NCBI GenBank assembly: GCA_945946655.1
Contig: CAMEWM010000007.1
Coordinates: 1 to 51,995, forward strand
DNA from: an uncultured Clostridium sp.
Lineage (GTDB): Bacteria > Bacillota > Clostridia > TANB77 > CAG-508
DNA length: 51,995 bases
Direction: 5' to 3'
Shown here: positions 7,972 through 16,834 of the stretch, one piece after another
Layout: the number at the start of each line of letters is the position of its first letter
Numbering within the stretch: the first letter of the stretch is position 1
Position numbers and translations under genes: made by a program
Notes under the pieces: model-generated
Told to the model about the DNA's origin: nothing
Database searches by the model: none
What the model saw: the letters and a program-made list of their open reading frames with translations, nothing else

Positions 7972-8412
7972 TCATGCTAACAAACTTTTCACTATTTCGT
8001 TTATCCTTTTCCCGTCAGCTCTTGCCCCTATTACCTTTTTTGCTTCTTTCATTATATTTCCCATATCTTTCATAGAAGTTGCCCCAACAGCTGTTATTAT
8101 TTTCTTTATTTCTTCGTTTAATTCTTCATCATTCAATTGCTTTGGCAAATATTCCTCCAAAGCAGCTATTTCTTCTGTTACTTTTTCTATTAAATCATCT
8201 CTATTTGCTTTTTCATACTCTGCTAAAGAATCTTTTCTTATCTTCACTTCTTTAGCCACAATATTTAGTATTTGCTCATCTGTAACTTCTATTCCTTTAT
8301 CTTTTTCTACCTGTAAAATTGCAGTTCTTACCATCTGGACTGCATTCTTTTTGTTTACATCCTTATTTTTCATAGCCTCTTTTAAATCTTGTAATAGTTT
8401 TTCTTTTAACAT
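7972..8412 (-). CDS. GatB/YqeY domain protein
   Basis: 146 residues covering the complete YqeY family: an N-terminal helical domain ('LLQDLKEAMKNKDVNKKNAVQMVRTAI' region) and the tRNA-binding-like C-terminal helices ('MKDMGNIMKEAKKVIGARADGKRINEIVKSLL'). It resembles the tail domain of GatB, the Asp/Glu-tRNA amidotransferase subunit, but stands alone; its exact role is unsettled. The start is ATG at 8412 behind AAGGAG; an upstream TTG in frame is not needed. It follows rpsU, the usual Firmicutes neighbour, but a terminator separates them. Confidence 0.93.
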   Translation of the reverse strand: MLKEKLLQDLKEAMKNKDVNKKNAVQMVRTAILQVEKDKGIEVTDEQILNIVAKEVKIRKDSLAEYEKANRDDLIEKVTEEIAALEEYLPKQLNDEELNEEIKKIITAVGATSMKDMGNIMKEAKKVIGARADGKRINEIVKSLLA

Positions 8413-8453
8413 TATTCCCAACTCCTTTATTTTTATTTGCTTTTAAATACAAA

Positions 8454-8490
8454 AACGCTTTCAAAATATTAAATATATTTTGAAAACGCC
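8454..8490 (-). terminator. Terminator between rpsU and yqeY
   Basis: Stem of about 14 bp with one mismatch, enclosing an AT loop and ending in GCGTTTTTG on the minus strand. It probably limits read-through from the strongly expressed rpsU. Confidence 0.8.
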
Positions 8491-8506
8491 TCTTTCCTTT
8501 TATTTA

Positions 8507-8677
8507 TTAAAATTTTCTTTTTCTAGCTGCCTCTGATTTTTTCTTTCTTTTTACACTAGGTTTTTCATAATGTTCTCTTTTACGTACCTCTTGTAATACT
8601 CCATTTCTGGCACATTGTCTTTTAAATCTTTTTAAGGCATCTTCTATATTTCCATTATTTACTTTAACTTCTGACAT
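8507..8677 (-). CDS. rpsU: 30S ribosomal protein S21
   Basis: 56 residues. The sequence from '[20 protein letters not shown]' to the basic C-terminus '[14 protein letters not shown]' is a typical bS21 of the small ribosomal subunit. A longer in-frame reading to 8800 has no homology and no ribosome site; the ATG at 8677 follows GGAGGGG at eight bases. A promoter lies at 8771-8800, leaving a leader of about 90 nt that contains an inverted repeat (about 8727-8749), possibly a regulatory hairpin. Confidence 0.97.
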   Translation of the reverse strand: MSEVKVNNGNIEDALKRFKRQCARNGVLQEVRKREHYEKPSVKRKKKSEAARKRKF

Positions 8678-8770
8678 TAATATTCCCCTCCTTCCGGTGC
8701 ACCGTTTTGCATTCGTATGGGATTTTAAATATCTTAAAAATATTAAGATATCAATCTTTACATGCATATT

Positions 8771-8800
8771 ATTATAAACTAATTGCATTATTCTTGTCAA
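8771..8800 (-). promoter_or_regulatory. Sigma-A promoter of rpsU
   Basis: Minus strand consensus TTGACA, 18-base spacer, TATAAT. Confidence 0.85.
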
Positions 8801-8821
8801 TAGTAGTTCGTACTTTTTTAA

Positions 8822-9964
8822 TTATTTTGCAATTTCTTTTTTCTTTTGACTATTTTTCTCGTCTATGAAATCATCTATTATTAGTTTTAATATTGCAACT
8901 ACCGGTACGGCCAAAAACATACCTAGTATTCCAAAATATGCTCCTCCTATCGTAACAGCAAATATTACTAACAATTGACTAATTTCTAATGAATCACCAA
9001 CAATTTTAGGATTGATAATATTTGCATCTATCTGTTGTAAGATTATAACAACTATAGCCATTAATAAAGCTTTTCCAAATCCTCCTGTTAAAATTGTTAT
9101 TAATACAGCAATTATAACCGCCACTATAGCTCCAAAGTATGGAATTAGGTTGAATAGTCCTATCATAAATCCCAACAATACCGAATATTTTACACCTAAT
9201 ATAGACATTGCTATAGAAACTAGAATTCCAACTAATATAGCGTCCAATACTTGGCTTGTTAAGAATTTAAAAAATACTGTATTTCCTTTTATAAAATATT
9301 TCTTTATCTTCAAATATGTATCTTCTTTAAAGATTGCATTTGTTAATCTTGATAAAAATCCAACTATTTGAGATCTTTGTAATAATATATATATTGATAC
9401 TATTATAGCAATAAAAGCATCAAATATTGTTTCGATAGCACTAATAAAGCTTTTAATATACTCTTGTATTTTTTCCATATTAATAAGTGCTATAATATCT
9501 ATGTTCTTTATGCTTTCAATTATTTCTGTTGCTTTTTCACTTCTTAATATATTATCTTCAGGCAAACTATTAATCTGTTCTATTACTGAATTATAATAGC
9601 CTGGCAAATTAGTAAACAAATCTGTTAAACTTTGTATTACTATAGGAATAATAACATTTAATATAATTATTATAATTATTATAGCTATTATATAAGTGGT
9701 TAAGATGCTAAGTCCTCTCGCATGTTTGTTCACAAATCTTTTTTTCTTTGTTTTTTTATATAGGTTCTCAATTTTTTTACATGGTAAATATAGTATATAA
9801 GCAATTAGTAATCCTAAGAAAAATGGCATCAAAACATTCATTAAATTTCCTATCCATCTTCCTATACCAGTTAGATTTCCTAATACATTATATAATACAA
9901 TAACTGCTAATGCTAAAGAAAACCAAAATAGCCATCTTTTAATATTATGCTTTTCTTCTTTCAT
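8822..9964 (-). CDS. AI-2E family transporter (YdiK/PerM/TqsA superfamily)
   Basis: 380 residues with about eight membrane helices in the family order: two near the N-terminus (12-55), one at 85-110, a soluble middle region 115-175, then a dense C-terminal helix block with 'GFMIGLFNLIPYFGAIVA' and 'ILQQIDANIINPKIVGDSLEI', both hallmarks of the AI-2E/DUF20 family. Members export small molecules or exchange ions; despite the name few handle AI-2. The start ATG follows GAGGAAG. It follows exonuclease III by 26 bases on the same strand and may be co-transcribed with it. The family call is confident; the substrate is unknown. Confidence 0.92.
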   Translation of the reverse strand: MKEEKHNIKRWLFWFSLALAVIVLYNVLGNLTGIGRWIGNLMNVLMPFFLGLLIAYILYLPCKKIENLYKKTKKKRFVNKHARGLSILTTYIIAIIIIIIILNVIIPIVIQSLTDLFTNLPGYYNSVIEQINSLPEDNILRSEKATEIIESIKNIDIIALINMEKIQEYIKSFISAIETIFDAFIAIIVSIYILLQRSQIVGFLSRLTNAIFKEDTYLKIKKYFIKGNTVFFKFLTSQVLDAILVGILVSIAMSILGVKYSVLLGFMIGLFNLIPYFGAIVAVIIAVLITILTGGFGKALLMAIVVIILQQIDANIINPKIVGDSLEISQLLVIFAVTIGGAYFGILGMFLAVPVVAILKLIIDDFIDEKNSQKKKEIAK

Positions 9965-9990
9965 CTTTTATATCTTCCTCTCAAAATATA

Positions 9991-10746
9991 TTATAATTCT
10001 ATTTCTAGTTCTACTGGGCAGTGATCACTACCAAATACTTCACTATGAATTTTGCTATCTATGATTTTTTCTTTTATATCATTAGATACTATAAAATAAT
10101 CAATTCTCCAGCCTGCATTTTTTTCCCTTGCGTGAAACATATATGACCACCATGAATAGCATTCTTTTTTATCAGGATATAGATATCTAAAAGAATCTGT
10201 AAACCCACTATTTAATAACTCAGTCATTTGTTTTCTTTCCTCATCCGTGAATCCCGCATTGTGTCTGTTAGTTGTTGGATTTTTCAAATCTATTTCGTTA
10301 TGCGCAACATTTAAATCTCCACATAATATTACTGGTTTGAGAGTATTTAATTTTTTTAAATATTCTCTAAAACTATCTTCCCATTTCATTCTATATTCCA
10401 AACGAGTTAATTCTCTTTGTGAATTTGGGGTATAGCAATTTACTAAATAAAATTTTTCATATTCCAATGTTATGACTCTGCCTTCTTGATCATGCTCTTG
10501 TATCCCTATTCCATATTTCACATTGTTCGGCTCTATTTTCGAAAACACTGCTGTTCCCGAATATCCCTTTTTTATTGCGCTATTCCAATATACATTATAT
10601 CCTTCTGGTGCGAATTCAATTTGACCTTCTTGTAGCTTTGTTTCTTGAACGCAAAAGATGTCTGCATTTACTTCGTTAAAAAATTCATTAAATCCTTTGT
10701 TTAGTGCTGCCCTTAAACCATTTACATTCCAAGATATTAATTTCAT
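9991..10746 (-). CDS. xth: Exodeoxyribonuclease III
   Basis: 251 residues, normal length for the exonuclease III/AP-endonuclease family. Visible motifs in order: 'SWNVNGLRA' (start of the fold), 'VQETKLQ' with the metal-binding Glu, 'YNVYWNSA..KGYSGTAVFSK', 'CGDLNVAHNEIDL' with catalytic Asp and Asn, 'WRIDYFIVS', and 'GSDHCPVELEI' with the catalytic Asp-His. It cuts DNA at abasic sites and degrades 3' ends in base-excision repair in the cytoplasm. The start ATG follows AAGGAATAT. A terminator hairpin at 10802 separates it from the SleB-like gene upstream. Confidence 0.97.
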   Translation of the reverse strand: MKLISWNVNGLRAALNKGFNEFFNEVNADIFCVQETKLQEGQIEFAPEGYNVYWNSAIKKGYSGTAVFSKIEPNNVKYGIGIQEHDQEGRVITLEYEKFYLVNCYTPNSQRELTRLEYRMKWEDSFREYLKKLNTLKPVILCGDLNVAHNEIDLKNPTTNRHNAGFTDEERKQMTELLNSGFTDSFRYLYPDKKECYSWWSYMFHAREKNAGWRIDYFIVSNDIKEKIIDSKIHSEVFGSDHCPVELEIEL

Positions 10747-10801
10747 ATTATATTCCTTTCTGATTTTGATGTAAACACTAGCATTCTACTATATATAACC
10801 A

Positions 10802-10831
10802 AAAATAGCAAGCTCTAATACTTGCTATTTT
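10802..10831 (-). terminator. Terminator after the SleB-like gene
   Basis: Perfect 11-bp stem (AAAATAGCAAG and complement), 8-base loop, then TTTTTGG on the minus strand. Confidence 0.8.
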
Positions 10832-10850
10832 AGTTTGTTTCAATTTTATT

Positions 10851-11849
10851 TTAGAAATATACGTTTCCTCCAATATATTCACCTGATGCAGTACCTGCCG
10901 CTCTAAATGATAAATAATTATGATTTCTTTTTCCATTTAGAGCATCTGTTACAGCTTGAGCAACTGCACTTGAATAATTTCCATTTAGTCTGTTTTTCCA
11001 GTAATTATCTATTGAATAACAGAATTGACCTGGAGCTTTATATTGGCTTAATGGGTCTGATCCTTTACTTGCCCATTTACTGCTCTCTGCTCTGTTACAA
11101 GCAGTTGTTATAACTGCTAATGCACCTTCATAACTTGAACTACATTCCTGTGCTGTTATTGCACATAACAAATCAAATTCAGCTGCAGAATATGTCCATA
11201 CACCATTATTATATGATACAGAAGAACTTCTTGTGCTTCTGTTTGTTACTTTCTTTCTAACCTCTATTATTTTATCAATAGGTTCTTCTATTATGTTAGA
11301 GGAAATTTCTGTTCTTTCTATTTCTATATCATTTTGATATTTTACTTTATAAGTTACTTCTCTTAGTCCGTCTTTTCCTTGTTGAACCACAGTTTCTCTT
11401 TTATTAGAATCATTCTCTGAAACATCTTTTGTAATTGTTTCATATGGTATTACTTCTTGTACTGTTTCTATTTTTTCCACTATTGAATCATATGATTTTA
11501 ATAATGAATCTACAGTAATATTCTCTGAAGCTTCTGATGTTTCTGCTTTTTCTACTATTTGTTCTTTATCTTTTGATATTTTTATTGTTTTATTATCTGA
11601 TAGTTCGCTGTCTTTATTCGGAATAACACTTTCTTCTGGTAATAATATTATATGATTCTCATCTAATATCTCTGATACTTTTGTTTTTGATGTTGTCACA
11701 TTCATTATGTATCCATTAGAAAGAATTATTTTAACGTTGTTGAGTTTAGCATTTGATGCCATGACTCCAACACCCATTACGAATAATAGTATTAAGCAAA
11801 TACCAATTATTTTTCTAATTGGAAATTGTGCTTTTTTTGCTTTCTTCAT
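10851..11849 (-). CDS. Exported cell-wall hydrolase: DUF348-like, G5 and SleB-type catalytic domains
   Basis: 332 residues. The N-terminal membrane segment (about 12-32) is a signal anchor. Next come a YabE/DUF348-like stretch (about 35-95, 'VKIILSNGYIMNVTTSKTKVSEIL'), a G5 domain (about 130-205, with the typical 'YET..KD' and 'GKDGLREVTYKV'), then a SleB/hydrolase-2 catalytic domain (about 225-332): 'LLCAITAQECSSSYEGALAVITTACNR'. Here the glutamate after 'TAQ' matches the presumed catalytic Glu. SleB enzymes cut muramic-delta-lactam peptidoglycan during germination; those with G5 domains often act in vegetative wall turnover. The promoter at 11885-11913 is perfect sigma-A consensus, which favours vegetative expression. 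Confidence 0.88.
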   Translation of the reverse strand: MKKAKKAQFPIRKIIGICLILLFVMGVGVMASNAKLNNVKIILSNGYIMNVTTSKTKVSEILDENHIILLPEESVIPNKDSELSDNKTIKISKDKEQIVEKAETSEASENITVDSLLKSYDSIVEKIETVQEVIPYETITKDVSENDSNKRETVVQQGKDGLREVTYKVKYQNDIEIERTEISSNIIEEPIDKIIEVRKKVTNRSTRSSSVSYNNGVWTYSAAEFDLLCAITAQECSSSYEGALAVITTACNRAESSKWASKGSDPLSQYKAPGQFCYSIDNYWKNRLNGNYSSAVAQAVTDALNGKRNHNYLSFRAAGTASGEYIGGNVYF

Positions 11850-11884
11850 ATATTTTTCGTTCCTCCTTCTGAAACAACAATTTT

Positions 11885-11913
11885 ATTATACCATTTTTTT
11901 CTTTTTGTGTCAA
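11885..11913 (-). promoter_or_regulatory. Consensus sigma-A promoter of the SleB-like gene
   Basis: Minus strand TTGACA, 17 bases, TATAAT with TGG before it. Exact consensus in both boxes, about 35 bases before the start. Confidence 0.9.
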
Positions 11914-12026
11914 ATTTACGGCAAAATTTATTTTTCTTACAGGCATAAGTGTTTTTTAATTCTTTATTTTTTACAATTTGTCCTAATATATAATATGCCC
12001 AGCATTTCAGAAATATGAATAAAATA

Positions 12027-12055
12027 TTGTAATTATTTTTTAATTATGATATATT
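12027..12055 (+). promoter_or_regulatory. Promoter of lemA
   Basis: TTGTAA, 17 bases, TATATT, ending 30 bases before the lemA start, with GGAGG between. Confidence 0.55.
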
Positions 12056-12085
12056 TATATAAAATTTAATATTGGAGGTAAAAAT

Positions 12086-12646
12086 ATGACAGCACTAGTT
12101 ATAATCCTTGCTATATTATTAATTTTGGCTATTTTTATAATTGTTATGCGTAACAATCTTGTAGCTAGTAGACAAAAAGTAAAAAATGCATGGAGTCAAA
12201 TTGATGTTCAACTACAAAGGAGATTTGACTTAATTCCAAATTTAGTTGAGACAGTAAAAGGTTATATGTCACATGAATCGGAAGTATTAGAAAAAGTTAC
12301 AAGCTTACGTTCATCTTGGTCAAATGCAAAGACCGTTTCAGATAAAGCAAATGTTGATAATGCTCTTTCTGATACCTTAAAAACAATAATGGCTCTTTCT
12401 GAGAATTATCCAGATTTAAAGGCTAATACTAACTTTATTGCTTTACAAAATGAATTATCTGGAACCGAAGATAAAATTTCTTTTTCTAGACAATTTTATA
12501 ACGATACAGTTACAAGATACAATACTCAATTAGAGATGTTCCCTTCAAATGTGGTAGCATCAATGTTTAATTTTAAGCCAGAGACACTTTTTGAGGTAGC
12601 AAATGCAGAAACTCGCGAAAATGTAAAAGTTGATTTTAATAAATAG
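12086..12646 (+). CDS. lemA: LemA family protein
   Basis: 186 residues. One N-terminal membrane helix (about 3-24) with a short outside end, then the LemA all-helical domain: 'NAWSQIDVQLQRRFDLIPNLVETVKGY', 'YPDLKANTNFIALQNELSGTEDKI', 'RQFYNDTVTRYNTQLEMFPSNVVA' and 'FEVANAETRENVKVDF'. These are all diagnostic. LemA proteins are membrane-anchored helical bundles often paired with a metalloprotease or TPM/YgcG protein; no such partner is adjacent, so it stands alone here, with its own promoter and terminator. It is a single plus-strand gene among minus-strand neighbours. Its function is not known. Confidence 0.95.
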   Translation: MTALVIILAILLILAIFIIVMRNNLVASRQKVKNAWSQIDVQLQRRFDLIPNLVETVKGYMSHESEVLEKVTSLRSSWSNAKTVSDKANVDNALSDTLKTIMALSENYPDLKANTNFIALQNELSGTEDKISFSRQFYNDTVTRYNTQLEMFPSNVVASMFNFKPETLFEVANAETRENVKVDFNK

Positions 12647-12650
12647 TTAT

Positions 12651-12679
12651 AAGAAGCATGTAAGATTTACATGCTTCTT
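12651..12679 (+). terminator. Terminator after lemA (shared with tatD end)
   Basis: Perfect 13-bp stem (AAGAAGCATGTAA and complement), 3-base loop, followed by ATTTTAT on the plus strand. It overlaps the tatD stop codon, so it probably serves both convergent genes. Confidence 0.85.
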
Positions 12680-13487
12680 ATTTTATATTAAAAATTTTTT
12701 CAGCATTTCTATACGTAACTTTAGCAACTTCTTCTAATTCAATATTTTTTATGTCTGCAATTTTTTGTGCTACATATTTTACATTTCTTGAATCATTTCG
12801 TGTTCCTCTTAAAGGCTCTGGTGCTAAATATGGACTGTCCGTTTCTATCAATATTCTATTTAGCGGAATCATATTTATAATTTCTTCTGCATTTCTAGAA
12901 TTTTTAAAGGTTACTGGTCCTGCAATAGATATATAGAAATCTAATTTTAAGGCTTCCTTTACCAATTCTCTATTAAATGGGCAACAATGAAATACCCCCT
13001 TTTTATTTACGGTATTTCTCTTTAATATTTCCAATGTGTCCATAACCGCTTCTCTAGTATGTATCACAATTGGTAGCTCTAATTCATTTGCAAGTTTTAT
13101 CTGCTCTTTAAACGCAAAAATTTGAATGTCTTTATTTTCATTATTCCAATAATAGTCTAGTCCAATTTCTCCAATTCCAACAAGTTTGTCCTTCTTATTT
13201 TCTTCTTGCTTTTTAATTTTATAATCTTTTATAATTTTTTTTAAGTTTAATATTTCATTCTTCGTAATTTCTATAGTATCTCCAACGTCATTTGGAGATA
13301 TTCCTGATGTTGTATATATATATTCATATTTATCTGCTAATTTAATACCATTTTTAGAAGACTTTAAATTATATCCTGCGCTCATAAACTTTGTAACATC
13401 TGAATTATATATTGTTTCTATAATTTCATGTCTATCTCTATCAAATTTTTCATCATCATAATGTGCATGAGAATCAAAAAATTCCAT
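12678..13487 (-). CDS. tatD: TatD family deoxyribonuclease
   Basis: 269 residues, standard length. Metal-binding motifs of the TatD amidohydrolase fold: 'FFDSHAHYDDEKFD' (His-x-His) at the start, 'GIGEIGLDYYW' with the central Glu, 'PIVIHTREA', 'GVFHCCPFN' and 'RILIETDSPYLAPEP' with the terminal Asp. It is a metal-dependent 3'-5' DNase or hydrolase in the cytoplasm. An in-frame TTG at 13502 is possible, but ATG at 13487 has AAAGGAAG upstream and begins right at the conserved motif. It is last in the WG-unknown-acpS-tatD operon, 18 bases after acpS. Confidence 0.95.
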   Translation of the reverse strand: MEFFDSHAHYDDEKFDRDRHEIIETIYNSDVTKFMSAGYNLKSSKNGIKLADKYEYIYTTSGISPNDVGDTIEITKNEILNLKKIIKDYKIKKQEENKKDKLVGIGEIGLDYYWNNENKDIQIFAFKEQIKLANELELPIVIHTREAVMDTLEILKRNTVNKKGVFHCCPFNRELVKEALKLDFYISIAGPVTFKNSRNAEEIINMIPLNRILIETDSPYLAPEPLRGTRNDSRNVKYVAQKIADIKNIELEEVAKVTYRNAEKIFNIK

Positions 13488-13505
13488 CTTTCTTCCTTTC
13501 AAATC

Positions 13506-13895
13506 CTACAATAAGATATTTACGCTTGCTATTGCATATTCTTTGATATGAGATATGCTCACATCTATACTTGCTATTTTACTTAGCTCTTTCTCTACTT
13601 CTTTAGTTAATGCCACAAATTTTATATTTGGCTTTCCTTCTTTATCATTTATGGTTTCTACATTTTTCCATGATATAGAATATTTATCCTTTAATAACAC
13701 TGATATTGCTTTAAAGGCAGCTTCTTTAACAGCAAATCTTGCAGCATAGTATTGATATTTATTATTATTTTTACTCTCACAATACTTTATTTCTTGATCT
13801 GTATATATTCTCTTTATAAAGTTTTCTCCCAATTCGTCTATCGATCTTTTTATTCTATCTATTTCTATTATATCGATTCCCGATTTTATCTGCAT
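13506..13895 (-). CDS. acpS: Holo-[acyl-carrier-protein] synthase
   Basis: 129 residues. The AcpS signatures are clear: 'GIDIIEIDRIKRSI' with the metal-binding Asp at the N-terminus and 'FAVKEAAFKAIS' with the conserved K-E-A-x-x-K. It transfers 4'-phosphopantetheine from CoA to the serine of acyl carrier protein, which fatty-acid synthesis needs. The start ATG follows AAGGAG. It lies 13 bases after the unknown gene and 18 before tatD. Confidence 0.97.
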   Translation of the reverse strand: MQIKSGIDIIEIDRIKRSIDELGENFIKRIYTDQEIKYCESKNNNKYQYYAARFAVKEAAFKAISVLLKDKYSISWKNVETINDKEGKPNIKFVALTKEVEKELSKIASIDVSISHIKEYAIASVNILL

Positions 13896-13908
13896 AGTTT
13901 TCTCCTTT

Positions 13909-15147
13909 TTAGAATAATTTGAAAATGCTTATTATATTCATAAGTAATAATAAAATTAATATAATTACTATCACTTTATTAGTTTGCGCTGTTTCTTCAA
14001 TATTAGAGTTTTTATAAAGCAAATCATATTTGTTTTTCACTTGTATATATAATTCTTGCAATTTCAAGATTTTTTTCCATTCTTTATCAAGCAAAGTTCC
14101 TATATTATCATTGGTTATCTCTTCTATCCATATATCCTGTGTAAAATATATGAATTCTTGTTTTGCAGTCTTTAATTTATCCACTTTTCTTAAATCATAG
14201 TTTATTTTCTTAAGGTATATTTTTTTGTATAAATTAAATATATATTGATATAGATATTGTCTCTCAAATTTGTGTGGCACTTTAGTATAGTTCTCCGAAT
14301 TCACATCCGATGTTAATAATATTGTTCCAACATTACTGCATCCATATATCTCATTTTTTGACTTTTCGATGATCGACATCTTATTTTTTATTTCACTATT
14401 TCCACTATCTATTATATAATCTGCGCTCTCTACATTAGCAAATTTATAAAATTCTTTTTTTAACAATTCATTATTTGTATTTTCATTCCAATCTTCTTGT
14501 CCTATACAAGCATAGGAGTATGTTATAAACCTGTCCGTATCCAAATTTAACTTGATTGCTTCTTTATTATTACCTGTAATTTCTTTAATTAAAGTAGTTA
14601 TTTCTTTGATATTATTAAATCTATCTGTTTGTATTTTTATATTCTCATATCCCCTAAAATCATACGCATCAGATTTAATATCTCTAAATTTGTAGTTAAA
14701 ATTACATACATCTGATAATGTATTTCCTTCTTCCAGTATTGTTTTCATTAGTAGAAAACAAATACCTGTATTAAAACATATAAGGTCAATATTAGTTATA
14801 TTAAAAAAGATTCCGTCTTTTTTTCCAGCTTTACCTTGAATATCATTTGGTAAGTTGTATTCGAACATTGTACATGGATATTTTGATAATACTGTCGATT
14901 TCATATTTTTATCTATCTCATCAAATTTTGAAAGTCTATATTTATCAAAATTCATTGTCCAAAATAAAGTTTCTCTTATCTTTGGCAAAAAGTAAGAATA
15001 TAGATCTTCATCTTTCTCTTTGTCAAAAGTTTTCATCTTAAATCTTGAATCAATAACTAGTTTTTGCAAATACTGATTATATTCTTTCTTATTTATTATA
15101 TATGGATATATAAAATACGTGTATTGATATTTAGTCTTTAGTTCCAT
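13909..15147 (-). CDS. Unrecognised tail-anchored membrane protein
   Basis: 412 residues that I do not recognise. No signal peptide is seen. The first 380 or so residues look soluble and charged, with predicted helices in the 'YLYQYIFNLYKKIYLKKINYDL' region, a coiled-coil-like stretch near 345-385, and a single C-terminal membrane segment at about 388-408 ('VIVIILILLLLMNIISIF'). The layout of soluble domain, long helices and C-terminal membrane helix recalls CorA-like proteins, but there is no GMN motif and only one clear helix, so I do not name it. It lies 34 bases after the WG-repeat gene and 13 before acpS, in the same operon. ATG follows AAGGAG. Confidence 0.8.
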   Translation of the reverse strand: MELKTKYQYTYFIYPYIINKKEYNQYLQKLVIDSRFKMKTFDKEKDEDLYSYFLPKIRETLFWTMNFDKYRLSKFDEIDKNMKSTVLSKYPCTMFEYNLPNDIQGKAGKKDGIFFNITNIDLICFNTGICFLLMKTILEEGNTLSDVCNFNYKFRDIKSDAYDFRGYENIKIQTDRFNNIKEITTLIKEITGNNKEAIKLNLDTDRFITYSYACIGQEDWNENTNNELLKKEFYKFANVESADYIIDSGNSEIKNKMSIIEKSKNEIYGCSNVGTILLTSDVNSENYTKVPHKFERQYLYQYIFNLYKKIYLKKINYDLRKVDKLKTAKQEFIYFTQDIWIEEITNDNIGTLLDKEWKKILKLQELYIQVKNKYDLLYKNSNIEETAQTNKVIVIILILLLLMNIISIFKLF

Positions 15148-15181
15148 ATTATTTTCTCCTTTAATTATCCTGTATTAGATT

Positions 15182-16699
15182 CTATTTAATGTAATAGTTA
15201 GCATTGATGTCTTCTGCCAAATGCCATGCACCAATAAAATCTATTATTGGATTATTTTCTAGTTCAAGTGAAGGTTCTACTACTGTTTCTCCTTTTGAAT
15301 TAATAGCTCCCCATTTTCCGTCTTTTTTTACAGCAACATATCCAGAATCGTTTTGTTCCGTTGCATCATCATAAATGTAGTTTACTACCACTACATTATT
15401 TTTATCTACATATCCATATTTGCCATCTTTCTTTGATAAGAACAATGTATTATTTGTTAGTATTTCTGTATTCTTCTTTTCTTCAAATTTAAAATTATAA
15501 TATTTATAGTCAGAATTTACTCTAACCTTCATGTATCCTTTATCAGTATTTATTTCAGATACAATTCCCGATAATTTTAGGCTAAAATTTTTATCAAACA
15601 AGTCTGTTTCTATTTTATCAGAATCCCCTTCAATAATATTAGCATCTTTAATATAAGCTAAACTTTTATATTTAAAATCAATTTTTATAGTGTTATCTGT
15701 ATCTATTACTCCATATAAATTGTCTTTTTTAGCAATATAATAGTTTTGATATATATTCTTTAAGCTTTCATATTGTGGAGGTATTTCTTCTTCTCCATTT
15801 GTCGAAGCAATTCCATATTTTCCTGCGTTTTCAACCATCATATATGTATTATCTATCGATTTTATATCATCATATTCCAAATTTTCAGAAGTATTATTTT
15901 TTGTATTTATTATTTTCCATCTTCCATTTTCTTTTACTATGTATACGTTTTCTGAATAAACATTTTTAATCTCTTCATATTCTATTGGTAATATTATTTT
16001 TTTATTTGTTCCTATTACTCCATACTTTCCTTCTGAACTTTTTATAATATAACCATCTTCATATTCATTAGTAAGAGCCGTTATTTGTTCATATTCATTT
16101 TCTATAATGATTGATCCAGTAACACTTACTAATCCCTTTTTACCGTTTTTTACTGTAACTAGACTATTGTTTATTCCTATAATTGGCTCTATACTATCAT
16201 AATTGCAATCTAATAAAATTTTACCAGTAAAGTCAATCAATCCATACTTGTTATCTTTTTTTACCCTTAAGCAACTCTTTTCATACCATATATTATTTTG
16301 TTTATCATAATTTTGTATAGCTTCGACTTGTTCGTATCCAGAAAATAATTGCTCGTTTTTTTCATTGACAGCTTTTGTTTTATATGTGTTATTAGAATAA
16401 TTAACATCATACATTACTAAAAATACTGGCTTTTCTTTATTTGGAATAACTATCATTTCATCATAACTTGGATTTATTACAGTTTCGCCAGATGAGTTAA
16501 TAACTCCCCATTTATCGTTATCGAATGCTGTATAGTATGCCATTGTTATATTTTTTTCTGTTGATGATTGTGTTGGCTTCATTAATCTTATTAATATCAA
16601 TATAAACATTATTATTACTAGAATAGCAATAATTACTGCAAATACCTTCTTCATATTTAACTTATGTTCTGATCCATTGTATCTTTTACCTTTACTCAT
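15182..16699 (-). CDS. Membrane-anchored WG-repeat protein
   Basis: 505 residues. A short basic cytoplasmic head precedes one membrane helix (about 17-41); the rest is probably outside. It carries about nine WG/KWG repeats of roughly 40-45 residues, such as 'KWGVINSSGETVINPSYDE', 'KYGLIDFTGKILLDCNYDS', 'KYGVIGTNKKIILPIEYEE' and 'KYGYVDKNNVVVVNYIYDD'. These form beta-propeller-like or beta-hairpin arrays of unknown binding target. It is first in the operon with an unknown tail-anchored protein, acpS and tatD. Its promoter is at 16739-16768. The repeat family is certain; the function is not known. Confidence 0.9.
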   Translation of the reverse strand: MSKGKRYNGSEHKLNMKKVFAVIIAILVIIMFILILIRLMKPTQSSTEKNITMAYYTAFDNDKWGVINSSGETVINPSYDEMIVIPNKEKPVFLVMYDVNYSNNTYKTKAVNEKNEQLFSGYEQVEAIQNYDKQNNIWYEKSCLRVKKDNKYGLIDFTGKILLDCNYDSIEPIIGINNSLVTVKNGKKGLVSVTGSIIIENEYEQITALTNEYEDGYIIKSSEGKYGVIGTNKKIILPIEYEEIKNVYSENVYIVKENGRWKIINTKNNTSENLEYDDIKSIDNTYMMVENAGKYGIASTNGEEEIPPQYESLKNIYQNYYIAKKDNLYGVIDTDNTIKIDFKYKSLAYIKDANIIEGDSDKIETDLFDKNFSLKLSGIVSEINTDKGYMKVRVNSDYKYYNFKFEEKKNTEILTNNTLFLSKKDGKYGYVDKNNVVVVNYIYDDATEQNDSGYVAVKKDGKWGAINSKGETVVEPSLELENNPIIDFIGAWHLAEDINANYYIK

Positions 16700-16738
16700 A
16701 AATAACCTCGCTATTTTTTATACTTTTTCTACGTTTAT

Positions 16739-16768
16739 AATATACCACAAAACAAACTGTGATTACAA
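16739..16768 (-). promoter_or_regulatory. Promoter of the WG-acpS-tatD operon
   Basis: Minus strand TTGTAA, 18 bases, TATATT, about 40 bases before the start of the WG-repeat gene. Confidence 0.55.
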
Positions 16769-16804
16769 TATAAAAGCTAAAATTTGCTTACTATTTCTAA
16801 CATA

Positions 16805-16834
16805 AAAGAACAATAGTAATCACTATTGTTCTTT
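16805..16834 (-). terminator. Terminator overlapping the end of spoIIE
   Basis: 13-bp stem (AAAGAACAATAGT and complement) with a 4-base loop. It includes the last codons and stop of spoIIE, then CTTTTATG; the T-run is short. Confidence 0.65.

Noticed and set aside
7946-8446. 166-codon plus-strand ORF opposite yqeY
   Set aside because: Complete antisense shadow of a conserved gene.
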